Counted from the stretch's first letter, positions 8,740-17,432 are shown. The stretch is 64,000 nt of DNA from Burkholderiaceae bacterium (GCA_024235875.1 JACKLP010000003.1:62001-126000); one strand, 5' to 3'. A program made the numbers and translations. The notes: generated by a model not told the origin, from the letters alone.

Positions 8740-11700
8740 GTGAGATCCGGTGGCCTCGACCTCCTCGGCTTGCGGCTCCCGGTTCAATTCATCGGCGGCA
8801 CACTGCTCGATGGTGTCACCACCGTGACACCATCGGTGCGCTATCTGGCTTTCCGGGCTTGGCTGATCCACCGCTACAGCCGGAGCGGACAACCAGATCG
8901 CTGGCAAGACTTCACCGACTTTGCCGCACGACTCGAATCGGCCCTGTTGCTCGGCAACCTTACCCAGGACCGCGCCATCGGTGGGCTCATCGGGACCGAT
9001 CAGGCACTGGCACGTCTGGACGCCAATACGTCTCGGGTGGCGATCTCGGCACTCGTCGAATCGCCGGCGTCGACCATCTACGCCGGCCCTTCAGACCAGC
9101 TTGACATCACGAGATCACGGCACGACGCAGTTCCTGGACTGGTCGCCGAGCGTGGCGTGCAGCTCGCCGCAGCGCTTGATCGGCACCTGACGCGCGTCCC
9201 GCTCATTGAACGCCTGCTGTCAGAACCAACGGTTGCGTACGTCGCGCCATGGCTCTTCACCGCCGGCAAAGATTCGCCCTCTCTGCTACACGAAATCCGC
9301 CGCGAACTCGCGAGCTGCGATGGCGTGGACATCCTGGTGAGCTTCATCACCGTATCGGGCGTGCGCAAGCTGCGCGATATCTTCGACACGATCACGGCGC
9401 TTGGCGCAGGGCAGTCCGTTTCGACACGGATTCGAATTCTGACCACGACCTACACCGGTGCCACCGAAGCGCGCGCGCTCGACGAGCTCGCGCGCCTGCC
9501 CGGCTGCGAAGTTCGCGTCTCGCTCGACGGGCGGCGCACGCGTCTACATGCAAAGGCGTGGCTGTTCCACCGCAAGACCGGGTTCGGGTCAGCCTACGTA
9601 GGCAGCGCCAACCTATCGGGTGCGGCGCTGACCGGCGGGCTTGAGTGGACCGTGAAGGTGACCGAGCGCGGGCATGCGGACTTGTTCGCACGCGCGGCCG
9701 CCCACTTCGAAACGCTTTGGAACGATGGTGAGTTCGAGCGCTACGACGCTGACGATCCGGCGCATCAGTCGGCGCTCGCTCGGGCGCTGGAGCGTGAGGG
9801 TGGCAGCGCCGACGCCGCGATTCCTGTCAGCTTCTTCGACCTGCAACCGAAGATCTACCAGCAGGAGATGCTCGAGAAACTCGATACCGAGCGCGCGCAC
9901 GGCCGGACGCGCAATCTCTTGGTGGCGGCCACCGGTACCGGCAAGACCGTTGTCGCCGCATTCGACTATCGGCGTCGCTGCGAAACTCATGGCGGTCGGC
10001 CGCGCTTGCTGTTCGTCGCTCACCGCGAGGAGATCCTGCGCCAGGCGCTTCGCACTTATCGCGAGGTGCTTCGCGATCCGAGCTTCGGGGAGTTGCTCGT
10101 GGGCGGCCGCGAGCCCGAGCGCTTCGACCATCTATTCGCGACCATCGACAGCGTCACCAGTCGCCGGCTGGTAGAAACGCAGGGGTCTGGCTATTGGCAC
10201 ATGGTAGTCATCGACGAGTGCCATCGGATCGCGGCCGAGCGCTTCGATGCGTTTGCTCGCGTGATTCGGCCCGACGTACTGCTTGGCCTGACCGCTACGC
10301 CTGAGCGCAGTGACGGCCGACCGATCGCGCCCTACTTCGACACCCGCCCAGATGGCAGTCCGGCCTTTGAATTGCGCCTCTGGCACGCGCTCGACCTTCA
10401 GTTGCTCGCGCCTTTCGAGTACTACGCGTGCGACGACGACACCGACTTTGCTGACGTACCCTGGGATCGGCCAGGCGAACGCGATGCGATCGACCGTCTT
10501 GTCACCGGCAACGACATTCGCGCGCGATTGGTGGTCAATGAGTGGCGCCGGCTTGCCTCGGACGCCAGGCGCTCGCGGGCACTGGTGTTCTGCGTCTCGG
10601 TCGCGCATGCGCAATTCATGGCGGACCAACTGAACCGCGCCGGCCTGCCTGCCGCATGCGTGGTTGGTACGAGCCCGCCTGACGAGCGCCGCCGCGCGCC
10701 TCAGCGATTGGAACAGGGGGAGCTCTGCGCATTAGTCACTGTCGACCTGTACAACGAGGGGATCGATCTGCCGCGAGTCGACACCTTGCTACTGCTACGC
10801 CCCACGCAAAGCCCAGTGCTGTTTCAGCAGCAGATTGGCCGCGGGCTGCGCCTGGCACCCGGCAAGGAGAGTTGCCTGGTGCTGGACTTCGTCGGTCAGC
10901 ACCGTGCCGATTTCCGGTTCGATCGGCTGTTGTCTTCGCTTACAAGCCTCTCCCGCCGCGAGCTCACGGACAGCGTCGAGCGCGGCTTTGGCAGTCTGCC
11001 GCCGGGGTGCCACATTCAACTCCAGAAGCAGACCCGCGATCAGGTGCTGCGCTCGCTGCGCAATCTGAGCACGCAGAACTGGCGGCGGCTTACCAGCGAG
11101 CTGCAGGCGTATGTGGCGCTCCGAGGAGTCGCCAACGTCAGGCTGGCGGATTTTCTGCACGATCAGTCGCTCGCCCTGGAAGATGTCTACCGTGGCGGCA
11201 GCGCGAATGCGCGCAGTGGCTGGACCGCACTCAAGCGAAGCGCTGGCCTGCTGGCGAGCGAGCCGGGGCCGCAAGAGGACTACTTCGGCCGGCGCTTCGC
11301 CGATCTCTTGCACGTCGACGATCCGATCCGGCTTCGGGCGATGCGCACCGCTGGCGGTATCGGCACGGCCCTCCCGGGCGGTGACTCGTCTGCGGCGCTG
11401 TGCCTGCAGATGCTCACGTACCAGGTCGACGGCCAGCAGTCGCAAGTCGGCGGCTTCGATGCCTTCGTTGAGCGTGTGCGCAACAACCGCGGCGCGGCGT
11501 CGGAACTGGTCGAGCTCGCTGATTTGCTCGAGGCTCGGCGCGCGCTCACCGCCCACGCGGTGCCCGGGCTCGAAGACACCCCGATTCAACTGCATGGTGC
11601 CTATGGCGTGCGCGAAGTACTCACCGCAGTCGGCTGGCTCAATGCGAAGCGGCGCTCGCCATTCCAGGCGGGCACGCTGCCACTGGTCGATCGCAAGACC

Positions 11701-12033
11701 GAATTGCTATTCGTGACGCTCGACAAGCGCGAGGGCTACCACGACCGGATCGCATATCGCGACTACGCGATCAGCGCCGAGCGATTCCACTGGCAAAGCC
11801 AGAACAGCGCCGGGCCGGATACAAACGCCGGCCGGCGATATATCCAAAGCCCGGGCAACGGTTGGCAGTTTCAGTTGTTTGTGCGCGAGCGTCGCGGAGA
11901 ACCGTATCGAGCCTGTGGGCCACTGACGCTCGAATCATGGAGCGGTGGACGACCGATGAGCATTGTTTGGCGCCTGGTCGTGCCGTTGCCAGCACGGCTA
12001 TTCCGGGCGTTCAGCGTGTTGCGCGGGGTGTGA
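8740..12033 (+). CDS. PLD-nuclease / superfamily 2 helicase / DUF3427 protein with unusual N-terminal block
   Basis: A 1097-residue defence-type enzyme. A phospholipase D-like nuclease domain covers about residues 160-340, with the single HxK motif at H270/K272 and GSANLSGAALTGG downstream. An SF2 helicase core follows, with Walker A TGTGKT at 398-403, a DECH box at 492-495, LTATPERSDG, and QQIGRGLRL. The C-terminus from about residue 900 matches DUF3427. This order is known from restriction-like defence proteins. The first ~150 residues (GGLDLLGLRLPVQ, then LLDGVTTVTPSVRYLAFRAW) do not belong to that architecture and I cannot name them. The GTG at 8740 has no good ribosome site; the frame is open back to 8689, where CTG follows GGAAGAAG by 6 nt, so the true protein may be about 17 residues longer. 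No overlap with res; likely its own unit. Confidence 0.85.
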   Translation: MRSGGLDLLGLRLPVQFIGGTLLDGVTTVTPSVRYLAFRAWLIHRYSRSGQPDRWQDFTDFAARLESALLLGNLTQDRAIGGLIGTDQALARLDANTSRVAISALVESPASTIYAGPSDQLDITRSRHDAVPGLVAERGVQLAAALDRHLTRVPLIERLLSEPTVAYVAPWLFTAGKDSPSLLHEIRRELASCDGVDILVSFITVSGVRKLRDIFDTITALGAGQSVSTRIRILTTTYTGATEARALDELARLPGCEVRVSLDGRRTRLHAKAWLFHRKTGFGSAYVGSANLSGAALTGGLEWTVKVTERGHADLFARAAAHFETLWNDGEFERYDADDPAHQSALARALEREGGSADAAIPVSFFDLQPKIYQQEMLEKLDTERAHGRTRNLLVAATGTGKTVVAAFDYRRRCETHGGRPRLLFVAHREEILRQALRTYREVLRDPSFGELLVGGREPERFDHLFATIDSVTSRRLVETQGSGYWHMVVIDECHRIAAERFDAFARVIRPDVLLGLTATPERSDGRPIAPYFDTRPDGSPAFELRLWHALDLQLLAPFEYYACDDDTDFADVPWDRPGERDAIDRLVTGNDIRARLVVNEWRRLASDARRSRALVFCVSVAHAQFMADQLNRAGLPAACVVGTSPPDERRRAPQRLEQGELCALVTVDLYNEGIDLPRVDTLLLLRPTQSPVLFQQQIGRGLRLAPGKESCLVLDFVGQHRADFRFDRLLSSLTSLSRRELTDSVERGFGSLPPGCHIQLQKQTRDQVLRSLRNLSTQNWRRLTSELQAYVALRGVANVRLADFLHDQSLALEDVYRGGSANARSGWTALKRSAGLLASEPGPQEDYFGRRFADLLHVDDPIRLRAMRTAGGIGTALPGGDSSAALCLQMLTYQVDGQQSQVGGFDAFVERVRNNRGAASELVELADLLEARRALTAHAVPGLEDTPIQLHGAYGVREVLTAVGWLNAKRRSPFQAGTLPLVDRKTELLFVTLDKREGYHDRIAYRDYAISAERFHWQSQNSAGPDTNAGRRYIQSPGNGWQFQLFVRERRGEPYRACGPLTLESWSGGRPMSIVWRLVVPLPARLFRAFSVLRGV

Positions 12034-12189
12034 CTGGGGTCTTTGGGAGGACGCAGTCGGCCGAATGATCGATTGTGTGAAAGAGCAAGGCAAGCGACTG
12101 TTGGACTCTCCGCGTCGATCGCGCTTTCCAGGCGCGTACGCCATCTCGGTTACATCTTTATCCCAAACGTCGCTTGGGTTATTCTTGGC

Positions 12190-12435
12190 GTGCCAACGAT
12201 CTTTCGCACCCGCGAGGGCTGGTCGGTCCGAATCTATCTGAACGACCACCGCCCGCCACACGTCCACGTCGTTTCGCGTGAAAGTGAAGCCCGGTTCGGC
12301 CTGCTCTGTGACATCGGCCGGGTTCGACTGATCGAGAACTTCGGCTTCTCTCGCGCGCAACTCGGTTCGCTGGCCGAACAGTTGTCGACGCACATTGAAC
12401 TGCTATGCGAACGATGGACCGATATTCATGGCTGA
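12190..12435 (+). CDS. DUF4160 domain protein
   Basis: Small protein of 81 residues matching DUF4160: 'VPTIFRTREGWSVRIYLNDHRPPHVHV' is the family opening, including the conserved D-H-x-P-P-H-x-H cluster. DUF4160 genes are nearly always paired with DUF2442, and the pair is suspected to be toxin-antitoxin-like; the biochemical activity is not established. I chose the GTG that gives (M)PTIF, because family members begin at that point. The gene overlaps the following DUF2442 start by 8 bp (ATGGCTGA), so the two are translationally coupled. Confidence 0.75.
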   Translation: MPTIFRTREGWSVRIYLNDHRPPHVHVVSRESEARFGLLCDIGRVRLIENFGFSRAQLGSLAEQLSTHIELLCERWTDIHG

Positions 12436-12844
12436 CGCGATCACCCAAGACGAGTTCGACGCCGCCAATCGACGAGCGCTTGTCGCTGCCGCCCAAGGGC
12501 CACGCGCGATCAGCGCTCGCTATTCACGCGGCCGCGTCGTCCTCGACTTGGACAATGGTTGCAGCTTCGCGTTTCCTGCCGCGCGTGCCGAAGGGCTCGC
12601 CGATGCCCGTGCCGCGGATCTCGCCAGCGTGGAGATCACCCCAAGCGGCCTTGGCCTGCATTGGCCTCGGCTCGACGTTGATTTGTCGGTACCGGCGCTG
12701 CTGCGCGGCATGTTGGGATCGAGGCAATGGATGGCGAAGATCGGACAGGTCGGTGGACGTTCCAAGTCCGACGCCAAGGCGGCGGCCGCACGGGCCAATG
12801 GCCGCAAGGGTGGCCGACCGCGCAAGCGCGAAGACGCCGCCTAG
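12428..12844 (+). CDS. DUF2442 domain protein
   Basis: A 138-residue protein with a DUF2442 core at residues about 30-95 ('ARYSRGRVVLDLDNGCSFAFP', then 'VEITPSGLGLHWPRLDVDLSVPALLRG'). It has a basic tail (ANGRKGGRPRKRE) of the type that binds nucleic acid. It is the usual partner of DUF4160 and by analogy with antitoxins could be the DNA-binding, regulatory member. The start is the ATG giving MADAITQDEF, overlapping the upstream gene by 8 bp. Function inferred from pairing only. Confidence 0.78.
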   Translation: MADAITQDEFDAANRRALVAAAQGPRAISARYSRGRVVLDLDNGCSFAFPAARAEGLADARAADLASVEITPSGLGLHWPRLDVDLSVPALLRGMLGSRQWMAKIGQVGGRSKSDAKAAAARANGRKGGRPRKREDAA

Positions 12845-12880
12845 GCCCACTTGCTCACCGGTCCAAGGTATCGCCTGGTC

Positions 12881-13393
12881 TCACGCAAACAGCGCCGCCA
12901 CCGTACCCATGGGCAGATACAGCCGTTGCGGATTTGCCTGCAGGGCGAGAAAGCCATAGTGTCGATAGAAAGCTGCGGCCATGTCGTCCTTGGCATCCAC
13001 GACAACGGCCATCGCGGCAATCTGCTCGGCATGAACCAAGGTGCGATGCAGTGCGTCTAGCAGCAAGTGTTCGCCCAACCCCTGCCCACGACAGCCGCGA
13101 TCGACTGCCAGCCGCCCCAAGAGCGTCACCGGCAATTGCGGGTACCGCGGCAGTCGATGCGCCATTTGAGCCGGCAGATCCGTCAGCATCAGGACCGACG
13201 CTGAGAGGGTGTAGAAGCCCAGGACTTGGCGCTCGGGTGGTCGTACCGCTACGAACGGCGCCGCAACGCGCTTGTCGGCATCCTGGCGAGCCTGCTGCGT
13301 GAGGTATCGGTCGAGCGCAGGAATGCCGCTAGTGAATCGGGCGCGGTCGTGGGTTCTGTCGAGCCGCTCGATCGCAACCGACGCGATGTCCAT
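12881..13393 (-). CDS. tacT: GNAT-family acetyltransferase toxin, TacT-like
   Basis: A 170-residue GCN5-type N-acetyltransferase of the TacT/AtaT group. These toxins acetylate the amino acid on charged tRNA and stop translation. The acetyl-CoA loop is RGCRGQGLGEHLL (RxxGxG type), preceded by the beta-strand 'LPVTLLGRLAVD'; the conserved tyrosine lies in AAFYRHYGF. The N-terminal 'FTSGIPALDRYLTQQARQD' is characteristic of the toxin subgroup. It follows the DUF1778 antitoxin gene by 3 bp on the same strand, the normal antitoxin-first order. Converges on the DUF2442 gene with a 36-bp gap. Confidence 0.88.
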   Translation of the reverse strand: MDIASVAIERLDRTHDRARFTSGIPALDRYLTQQARQDADKRVAAPFVAVRPPERQVLGFYTLSASVLMLTDLPAQMAHRLPRYPQLPVTLLGRLAVDRGCRGQGLGEHLLLDALHRTLVHAEQIAAMAVVVDAKDDMAAAFYRHYGFLALQANPQRLYLPMGTVAALFA

Positions 13394-13396
13394 GCG

Positions 13397-13690
13397 TCAG
13401 TCGCCGGTGCGGGCCCGGTAGGTCTTTGCTGCTTGTGCGAGGCGCTGGCTTGGCGCCGGCGGCTCGAGCAGGGCCTGCACGAAAGACGCCTGCTCGGCCC
13501 GGGACAGTTGGATCGTTTCGCTGGCCTCGATCACGCGTTGCGCCGCTTCCTGCGCGCTGGCCACCACGAACTCGCTCAGGCTACGGCCCGTGAGCATGGC
13601 CGCGCGCTTGAGCAGGCTTTTTTGCGTCTCCGAAATGCGAGCTTCGAGTCGTGCCGCGCGCGGCGCGTTTTGGACGGGTGTATTGGCCAT
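13397..13690 (-). CDS. tacA: DUF1778 ribbon-helix-helix antitoxin, TacA-like
   Basis: A 97-residue antitoxin of the DUF1778 family. The N-terminal RHH DNA-binding segment reads 'ARLEARISETQKSLLKRAA' and 'GRSLSEFVVASA'. The C-terminal part (AEQASFVQALLEPPAP) is the usual toxin-wrapping tail. The ATG giving MANTPVQ was chosen because it sits directly downstream of a well-formed promoter; a longer frame exists but would cross that promoter. Together with the downstream GNAT toxin it forms a complete TA module, probably autoregulated through the palindrome in the promoter. Confidence 0.87.
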   Translation of the reverse strand: MANTPVQNAPRAARLEARISETQKSLLKRAAMLTGRSLSEFVVASAQEAAQRVIEASETIQLSRAEQASFVQALLEPPAPSQRLAQAAKTYRARTGD

Positions 13691-13712
13691 TTGCCTGATC
13701 CTTGCCGGCACA

Positions 13713-13741
13713 ACTGTACGGCAATCGTCCGTACATGGCAA
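13713..13741 (-). promoter_or_regulatory. tacAT promoter with overlapping palindromic operator
   Basis: Read on the minus strand: TTGCCA (13741-13736), a 17-bp spacer, TACAGT (13718-13713). The inverted repeat TGTACGG / CCGTACA at 13715-13721 and 13729-13735, with 7 bp between arms, covers the -10 and most of the spacer. A further CCGTAC half-site begins at 13750, exactly 21 bp (two helical turns) from the second arm. Autoregulation by the RHH antitoxin is inferred. Confidence 0.65.
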
Positions 13742-13745
13742 GACA

Positions 13746-14732
13746 TCACCCGTACGCCCCCTCCGGCACCGGAAACCCATTCCTCCCCGGAAACTCCGGC
13801 GCCAGCACTCTCGCCCTCGGCGACTTCACCCACAGCCGCAGCAACTTCCTCCGTACCCCCGGATCCTCGAAATCCTCGAACGCCGTCCGCGAATGCAGCA
13901 CCGCATAGTTGTTCGCGAACTGCAGATCCCCCGGCTCGAGCATCATGTCCAGCCGGATCCGTTCCAGCCCGATGATCCGGTCGAACAGATCCAGCGCCTC
14001 GATCTCCACCTTCGATAGCGGCTGCCGCATGACCTCGTGGCCGAGCTCGGTGTACTGGCGCAGGTAGCGGCAGCTCAGCTTGCCCTGGTGGTAGCTGAAG
14101 ATCGGCGAAAGGCTGGGCGTGGGCTCGCATAGGTGTTCGAAGTACCAGAGCTTGTAGTACAGCCCCAGGAACTCGCGGTGGTTCTCGAGGATCTCGTTGT
14201 AGATCGCGGCCACGCTCGCGAGGCTGCTCACGCCGCCCTGGCGCGCCTTGCGGATGCACAGCAGGCCCACGAGGTCGGACGGGTCGGAGTGGTAGGGAAG
14301 ATAGAGGTTGGTCTCGTAGACGCGGGTCTCTTTCTTCGTGGGGTCGCCCACGGCCATGACGCCGCCGATCAGGTCGCCGCGCGGGTTCTGGCCCACGGGC
14401 GTGCCCAGGTGCAGGCCGATGCCGTAGTAGAGGGTGTTGATCTCGTCGTCACTGTAGCGCTCGATGGGCAGACCGCGCATCAGCCAGAAGCCACGGCCGT
14501 TCTCGAGCTCGTCGGCGCGACGCTCGAGTTCGGCGTCCAGGGGGCCAAGCGGGAAGTCGTCTTTCGTGAAATGCGGGAAGCGCTGGCCGCGTTGCTTCAG
14601 GCCGGCGAGTGCGGCGTCGATCGCGGCGATCTCGCCGGCAGTGAGGAGGTGGATCCAGCTGTGGTCCTTGGCGAAGTCGCTGCCGACCCAGACGGTGGGG
14701 CCGGTGAGGGGTTCGGTTCGGATGGTGGTCAT
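13746..14732 (-). CDS. TauD/TfdA-family Fe(II)/2-oxoglutarate-dependent dioxygenase
   Basis: A 328-residue non-haem iron oxygenase that couples 2-oxoglutarate decarboxylation to substrate hydroxylation. The iron ligands are H148 and D150 (YHSDPSD) and a distal His in 'YAVLHSRTAFED'; the 2-oxoglutarate arginine is in RRKLLRLW. The N-terminal 'GFWLMRGLPIERYSDDEI' and 'GTPVGQNPRGDLIGGV' segments belong to the gamma-butyrobetaine/TfdA-like branch. The ATG giving MTTIRTEP was chosen; in-frame ATGs 42 and 69 nt upstream exist but the extra residues look non-conserved. Substrate unknown. It is a single gene with no obvious partner, and its 3' end touches the tacAT promoter region. Confidence 0.87.
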   Translation of the reverse strand: MTTIRTEPLTGPTVWVGSDFAKDHSWIHLLTAGEIAAIDAALAGLKQRGQRFPHFTKDDFPLGPLDAELERRADELENGRGFWLMRGLPIERYSDDEINTLYYGIGLHLGTPVGQNPRGDLIGGVMAVGDPTKKETRVYETNLYLPYHSDPSDLVGLLCIRKARQGGVSSLASVAAIYNEILENHREFLGLYYKLWYFEHLCEPTPSLSPIFSYHQGKLSCRYLRQYTELGHEVMRQPLSKVEIEALDLFDRIIGLERIRLDMMLEPGDLQFANNYAVLHSRTAFEDFEDPGVRRKLLRLWVKSPRARVLAPEFPGRNGFPVPEGAYG

Positions 14733-15012
14733 GGCGCAGGTTTTCGAGTCGGCGGGCCCAGGTTCGACGGGCATCGTATGGATGCTACCGAGCGCGGTCA
14801 ACGCATCGCTGGGTCGGGTCGGTGGTAGTGATCGACGGTCAGGCGCATCATCTTCGAGCCAGTCATCCAGCCCGCTGGCGATCAGGCCCGCGAACGGGCT
14901 GCGCCGCGCGCAACTCGATACCGACTTCCTCTAGTTGCTTTGGCGCGCTCGTTCGACATCCCAATCGGCGTAGCCGGCGTTTCCAGCGCCTCATTGGCAG
15001 ACAATCCGCAGC

Positions 15013-16158
15013 ATGAGCCCCGCACGACCCGTCGCACCTCCGTCAAGTACGCGAAACGCCGGTATCGACGCCTTGCGGGTGGGGACTACCTTCCTGGTCG
15101 TGCTCCACCACACGGCGATCACCTACGGCGCGATCGGTGGCTGGTACTACAAGGAGATTCCAACCGACAGTTCGCTGTCGTCGATGCTGCTGGTGTTCTT
15201 CTGCACGTTCAACCAAGCCTGGTTCATGGGCCTGTTCTTCCTCCTGGCCGGGTACTACACACCGCCGGCACTAGGCGCCAGAGGGTCCTGGCGCTATCTG
15301 CGCGATCGGCTCCAAAGGCTGGGCATCCCGCTGCTGGTCTATGGCTTCGTGATCGGTCCGGCAACGATTGCGCTTGCGAAGACGGCGCGCGGCAAGCCGT
15401 TCTTCGACACGCTGACCTTGCTGTGGCAGCGAGGAATCTTCGAGAAAGGTCCGCTGTGGTTTGCGTGGGCGCTACTGATCTTTGCAGTCGTTGCGGTGCT
15501 TGGGCAAGCGCTCGGAGTTTGTCGTAACGAGACCCAGCGCGAGCGGAAGTTTCCGACAAACAAAGTGCTGTTGGCGGCCGCGGCGGCCACCGGAGTCGTT
15601 GCTTTCGTGCTCCGACTGAAGTGGCCGGTCGGCACCGAGGTCTGGGGCCTGCAACTCGGCTACTTTTCCAGCTACGTTGTCCTGTTCGGTGCGGGCTTCC
15701 TCGCAGCGTCCCCGCGCTGGCTGGAACGGTTGCCGGCGCCGCAGGTGGGCACTTGGCGACGCATTGCGTGGATCGCGTTGCCGGTACTTCCGGTGGTGGC
15801 CCTGCTCGGCCCGAAGCTGATGGGAATCGAAGGGCAACCGGTGGGGGGCTGGAGCATTCCCGCACTTGTCTATGCGCTCTGGGAGCCCTTTGTCGCCTGG
15901 GGCGTGATCCTGGCGTTGCTGCAGGCTTGTCAGCAACGCATCAAGGTGCTTGTTCCGTTCGGCGCGCGCCTGGCACGGCGCGCGTTCGCGATCTACGTCG
16001 TTCACCCGCCGGTCGTCGTGGCCGTGACGCTGGCCTGGCGTGGCGTCGAGGCGCCGGCACTGCTCAAGTTCGCGGTAAGTGGCGGCCTTGCCTGCGCGGC
16101 GTGCTACGTGCTGGCCGGCCTGCTGTTGAAGTTGCCTGGCGTCGATCGCGTGCTTTGA
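15013..16158 (+). CDS. Acyltransferase-3 family membrane protein
   Basis: A 381-residue integral membrane O-acyltransferase (acyltransferase_3, OafA/WecH type) with about ten hydrophobic segments. The N-terminal signature 'GIDALRVGTTFLVVLHHTAITYG' carries the catalytic-type His in helix 1 (the HH pair), and 'FFLLAGYYTPPALGARG...LRDRLQRLGIPLLVYGF' follows the family order. The C-terminal helices end AIYVVHPPVVV. These enzymes move acyl groups onto sugars, lipids or secreted metabolites. Single gene, 280 bp from the divergent dioxygenase; nothing in the surroundings identifies the acceptor. Confidence 0.85.
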   Translation: MSPARPVAPPSSTRNAGIDALRVGTTFLVVLHHTAITYGAIGGWYYKEIPTDSSLSSMLLVFFCTFNQAWFMGLFFLLAGYYTPPALGARGSWRYLRDRLQRLGIPLLVYGFVIGPATIALAKTARGKPFFDTLTLLWQRGIFEKGPLWFAWALLIFAVVAVLGQALGVCRNETQRERKFPTNKVLLAAAAATGVVAFVLRLKWPVGTEVWGLQLGYFSSYVVLFGAGFLAASPRWLERLPAPQVGTWRRIAWIALPVLPVVALLGPKLMGIEGQPVGGWSIPALVYALWEPFVAWGVILALLQACQQRIKVLVPFGARLARRAFAIYVVHPPVVVAVTLAWRGVEAPALLKFAVSGGLACAACYVLAGLLLKLPGVDRVL

Positions 16159-16296
16159 ACCCCTGCGCTCGCGCGCTGGCGAAGCGCGACCATGGAACAG
16201 CGCGCCGAGATGGCGGGATTGCTCCCGCGGCGCCTGGCGCGCTGAGCCGGCGCAGGCGCAGGTCGGTGGTTGCCGGATTGCTCATTTCCGAGGTAG

Positions 16297-16332
16297 TCTT
16301 CAGAAAGAAGATGCCTATTCGATTTCTGAAGA
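16297..16332 (+). promoter_or_regulatory. Inverted-repeat operator upstream of the Xre/RES module
   Basis: Perfect 10-bp arms TCTTCAGAAA (16297-16306) and TTTCTGAAGA (16323-16332) with 16 bp between them, ending four bases before the antitoxin ATG. The placement across the ribosome-site region suggests an autoregulatory site for the antitoxin-toxin complex; binding is inferred. Confidence 0.6.
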
Positions 16333-16336
16333 ACCC

Positions 16337-16723
16337 ATGACCACGGCTGCTTCCAGTCAGTTTCCCGCCACCACCCCCGACGCCGCCGCCGTCCTCAGCA
16401 AGGCCGTCCCTCGCGCCGCCGAGCGCCTGGGCATCACCCGCGCCCACCTGGCCACGATCCTCGGCGTCAGCCCCGCCACCGTCACGCGCCTCTTCCGCGG
16501 CAGCTACCAGCTCGACCCGCACCGCAAGGAGTGGGAATTCGGGCTGCTGTTCGTGCGCCTGTTCCGCTCGCTCGATTCCATCGTGGGCGACGAGCCCACG
16601 GCGCGGCGCTGGCTGGCGAGCGAGAATCACGCGCTCAACGCGCGGCCGATCGAGCTGATCGGCCAGACCGAGGGGCTGGTTCGTGTCGTCCAGTACCTGG
16701 ACGCCTCGCGCGGTCTCGGCTGA
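16337..16723 (+). CDS. Xre/MbcA/ParS-type antitoxin of a RES-domain TA system
   Basis: A 128-residue antitoxin with an N-terminal Xre-like helix-turn-helix ('RLGITRAHLATILGVSPATVTRLFRG', residues about 30-57) and the C-terminal MbcA/ParS toxin-binding domain ('LFRSLDSIVGDEPTARRWLASENHALNARPIELI'). This architecture is specific to antitoxins of RES toxins. The gene starts four bases after a strong palindrome and its last 41 bp overlap the toxin gene, an unusually long overlap. The toxin is expected to deplete NAD+ when freed. Confidence 0.9.
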   Translation: MTTAASSQFPATTPDAAAVLSKAVPRAAERLGITRAHLATILGVSPATVTRLFRGSYQLDPHRKEWEFGLLFVRLFRSLDSIVGDEPTARRWLASENHALNARPIELIGQTEGLVRVVQYLDASRGLG

Positions 16724-17432
16724 GGCCCGGCCCTGGCGGGCCGGCGCCTGGCGCATGGTCGAGGCCCAGCACGTGGCCTCGACGATGAAGCTGGTCGACG
16801 ACCGCGACGAGCAGGACCTGCTCGAATCGCTGCTGGAATCGAGCAAGCCGGCGCTGGCGAGCGGCACCGAGCGGCTCGACTACCTGCTGGCCACGCCGTT
16901 TCGCTATCCGGCGCGGCACGGCGGTTCGCGCTTTCGGGGGGCTACCGACCCGGGCGTGTTCTACGGTGCGGAGTCAGTGCACACTGCGGCGGCCGAGCTC
17001 GGCTACTGGCGCTGGCGCTTCCTGCGCGATGCGGTCGACCTGGACCGCCTGGCGCCGGTCGCGCATACGGCGTTCAGGGCAGACATCGCCACCGAGGTGG
17101 TCGACCTGCGCGAGCCGCCGCTGAGCGCGGACGCGGCGGCCTGGCGTCACCCGGACGACTACTCGGCCACGCAGGCCTTCGCGCGGGTGGCGCGCGAGGC
17201 CGGGCTCGGTGGCATCGTCTATGGCTCGGTGCGCGACCCGCGGCCGGGCTGGTGCCTCGCGCTGCTCACGCCCGCGGGCTTTGCGCGCACGAAGCCGCAG
17301 CCACGGATGCAGACCTGGTTCCTGGCGGTGTCGGCCGAGGACGTGACCTGGCGGCGCGAGGGGGCGTCGATGCGCTTCGAGATGTCGCGGTGGGTCGAAC
17401 CAGGGTTCGGCGGGCGTGGGAGCGCAAGATGA
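16683..17432 (+). CDS. RES-domain toxin (NAD+-degrading family)
   Basis: A 249-residue RES-family toxin; characterised members (MbcT, Res) phosphorolyse or hydrolyse NAD+. Conserved parts are RYPARHGGSRFRG and PGVFYGAESVHTAAAELGYWRWRF in the centre, then 'FARVAREAGLGGIVYGSVRDPRPGWCLALL'. The GTG at 16683 was chosen because GAGGGG ends 7 nt upstream and the N-terminal WRAGAWRMVEAQH segment is family-like; an initiating codon nearer that segment is not evident. It overlaps the antitoxin by 41 bp and ends in an ATGA overlap with a polyol dehydrogenase gene, which is odd for a TA module. Confidence 0.88.
   Translation: MSSSTWTPRAVSAEARPWRAGAWRMVEAQHVASTMKLVDDRDEQDLLESLLESSKPALASGTERLDYLLATPFRYPARHGGSRFRGATDPGVFYGAESVHTAAAELGYWRWRFLRDAVDLDRLAPVAHTAFRADIATEVVDLREPPLSADAAAWRHPDDYSATQAFARVAREAGLGGIVYGSVRDPRPGWCLALLTPAGFARTKPQPRMQTWFLAVSAEDVTWRREGASMRFEMSRWVEPGFGGRGSAR

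Noticed and set aside
12043..12189. In-frame extension upstream of the DUF4160 gene.
   Set aside because: The extra 49 residues have no similarity to the family, whose members begin at (M)PTI; GTG 12190 is preferred.
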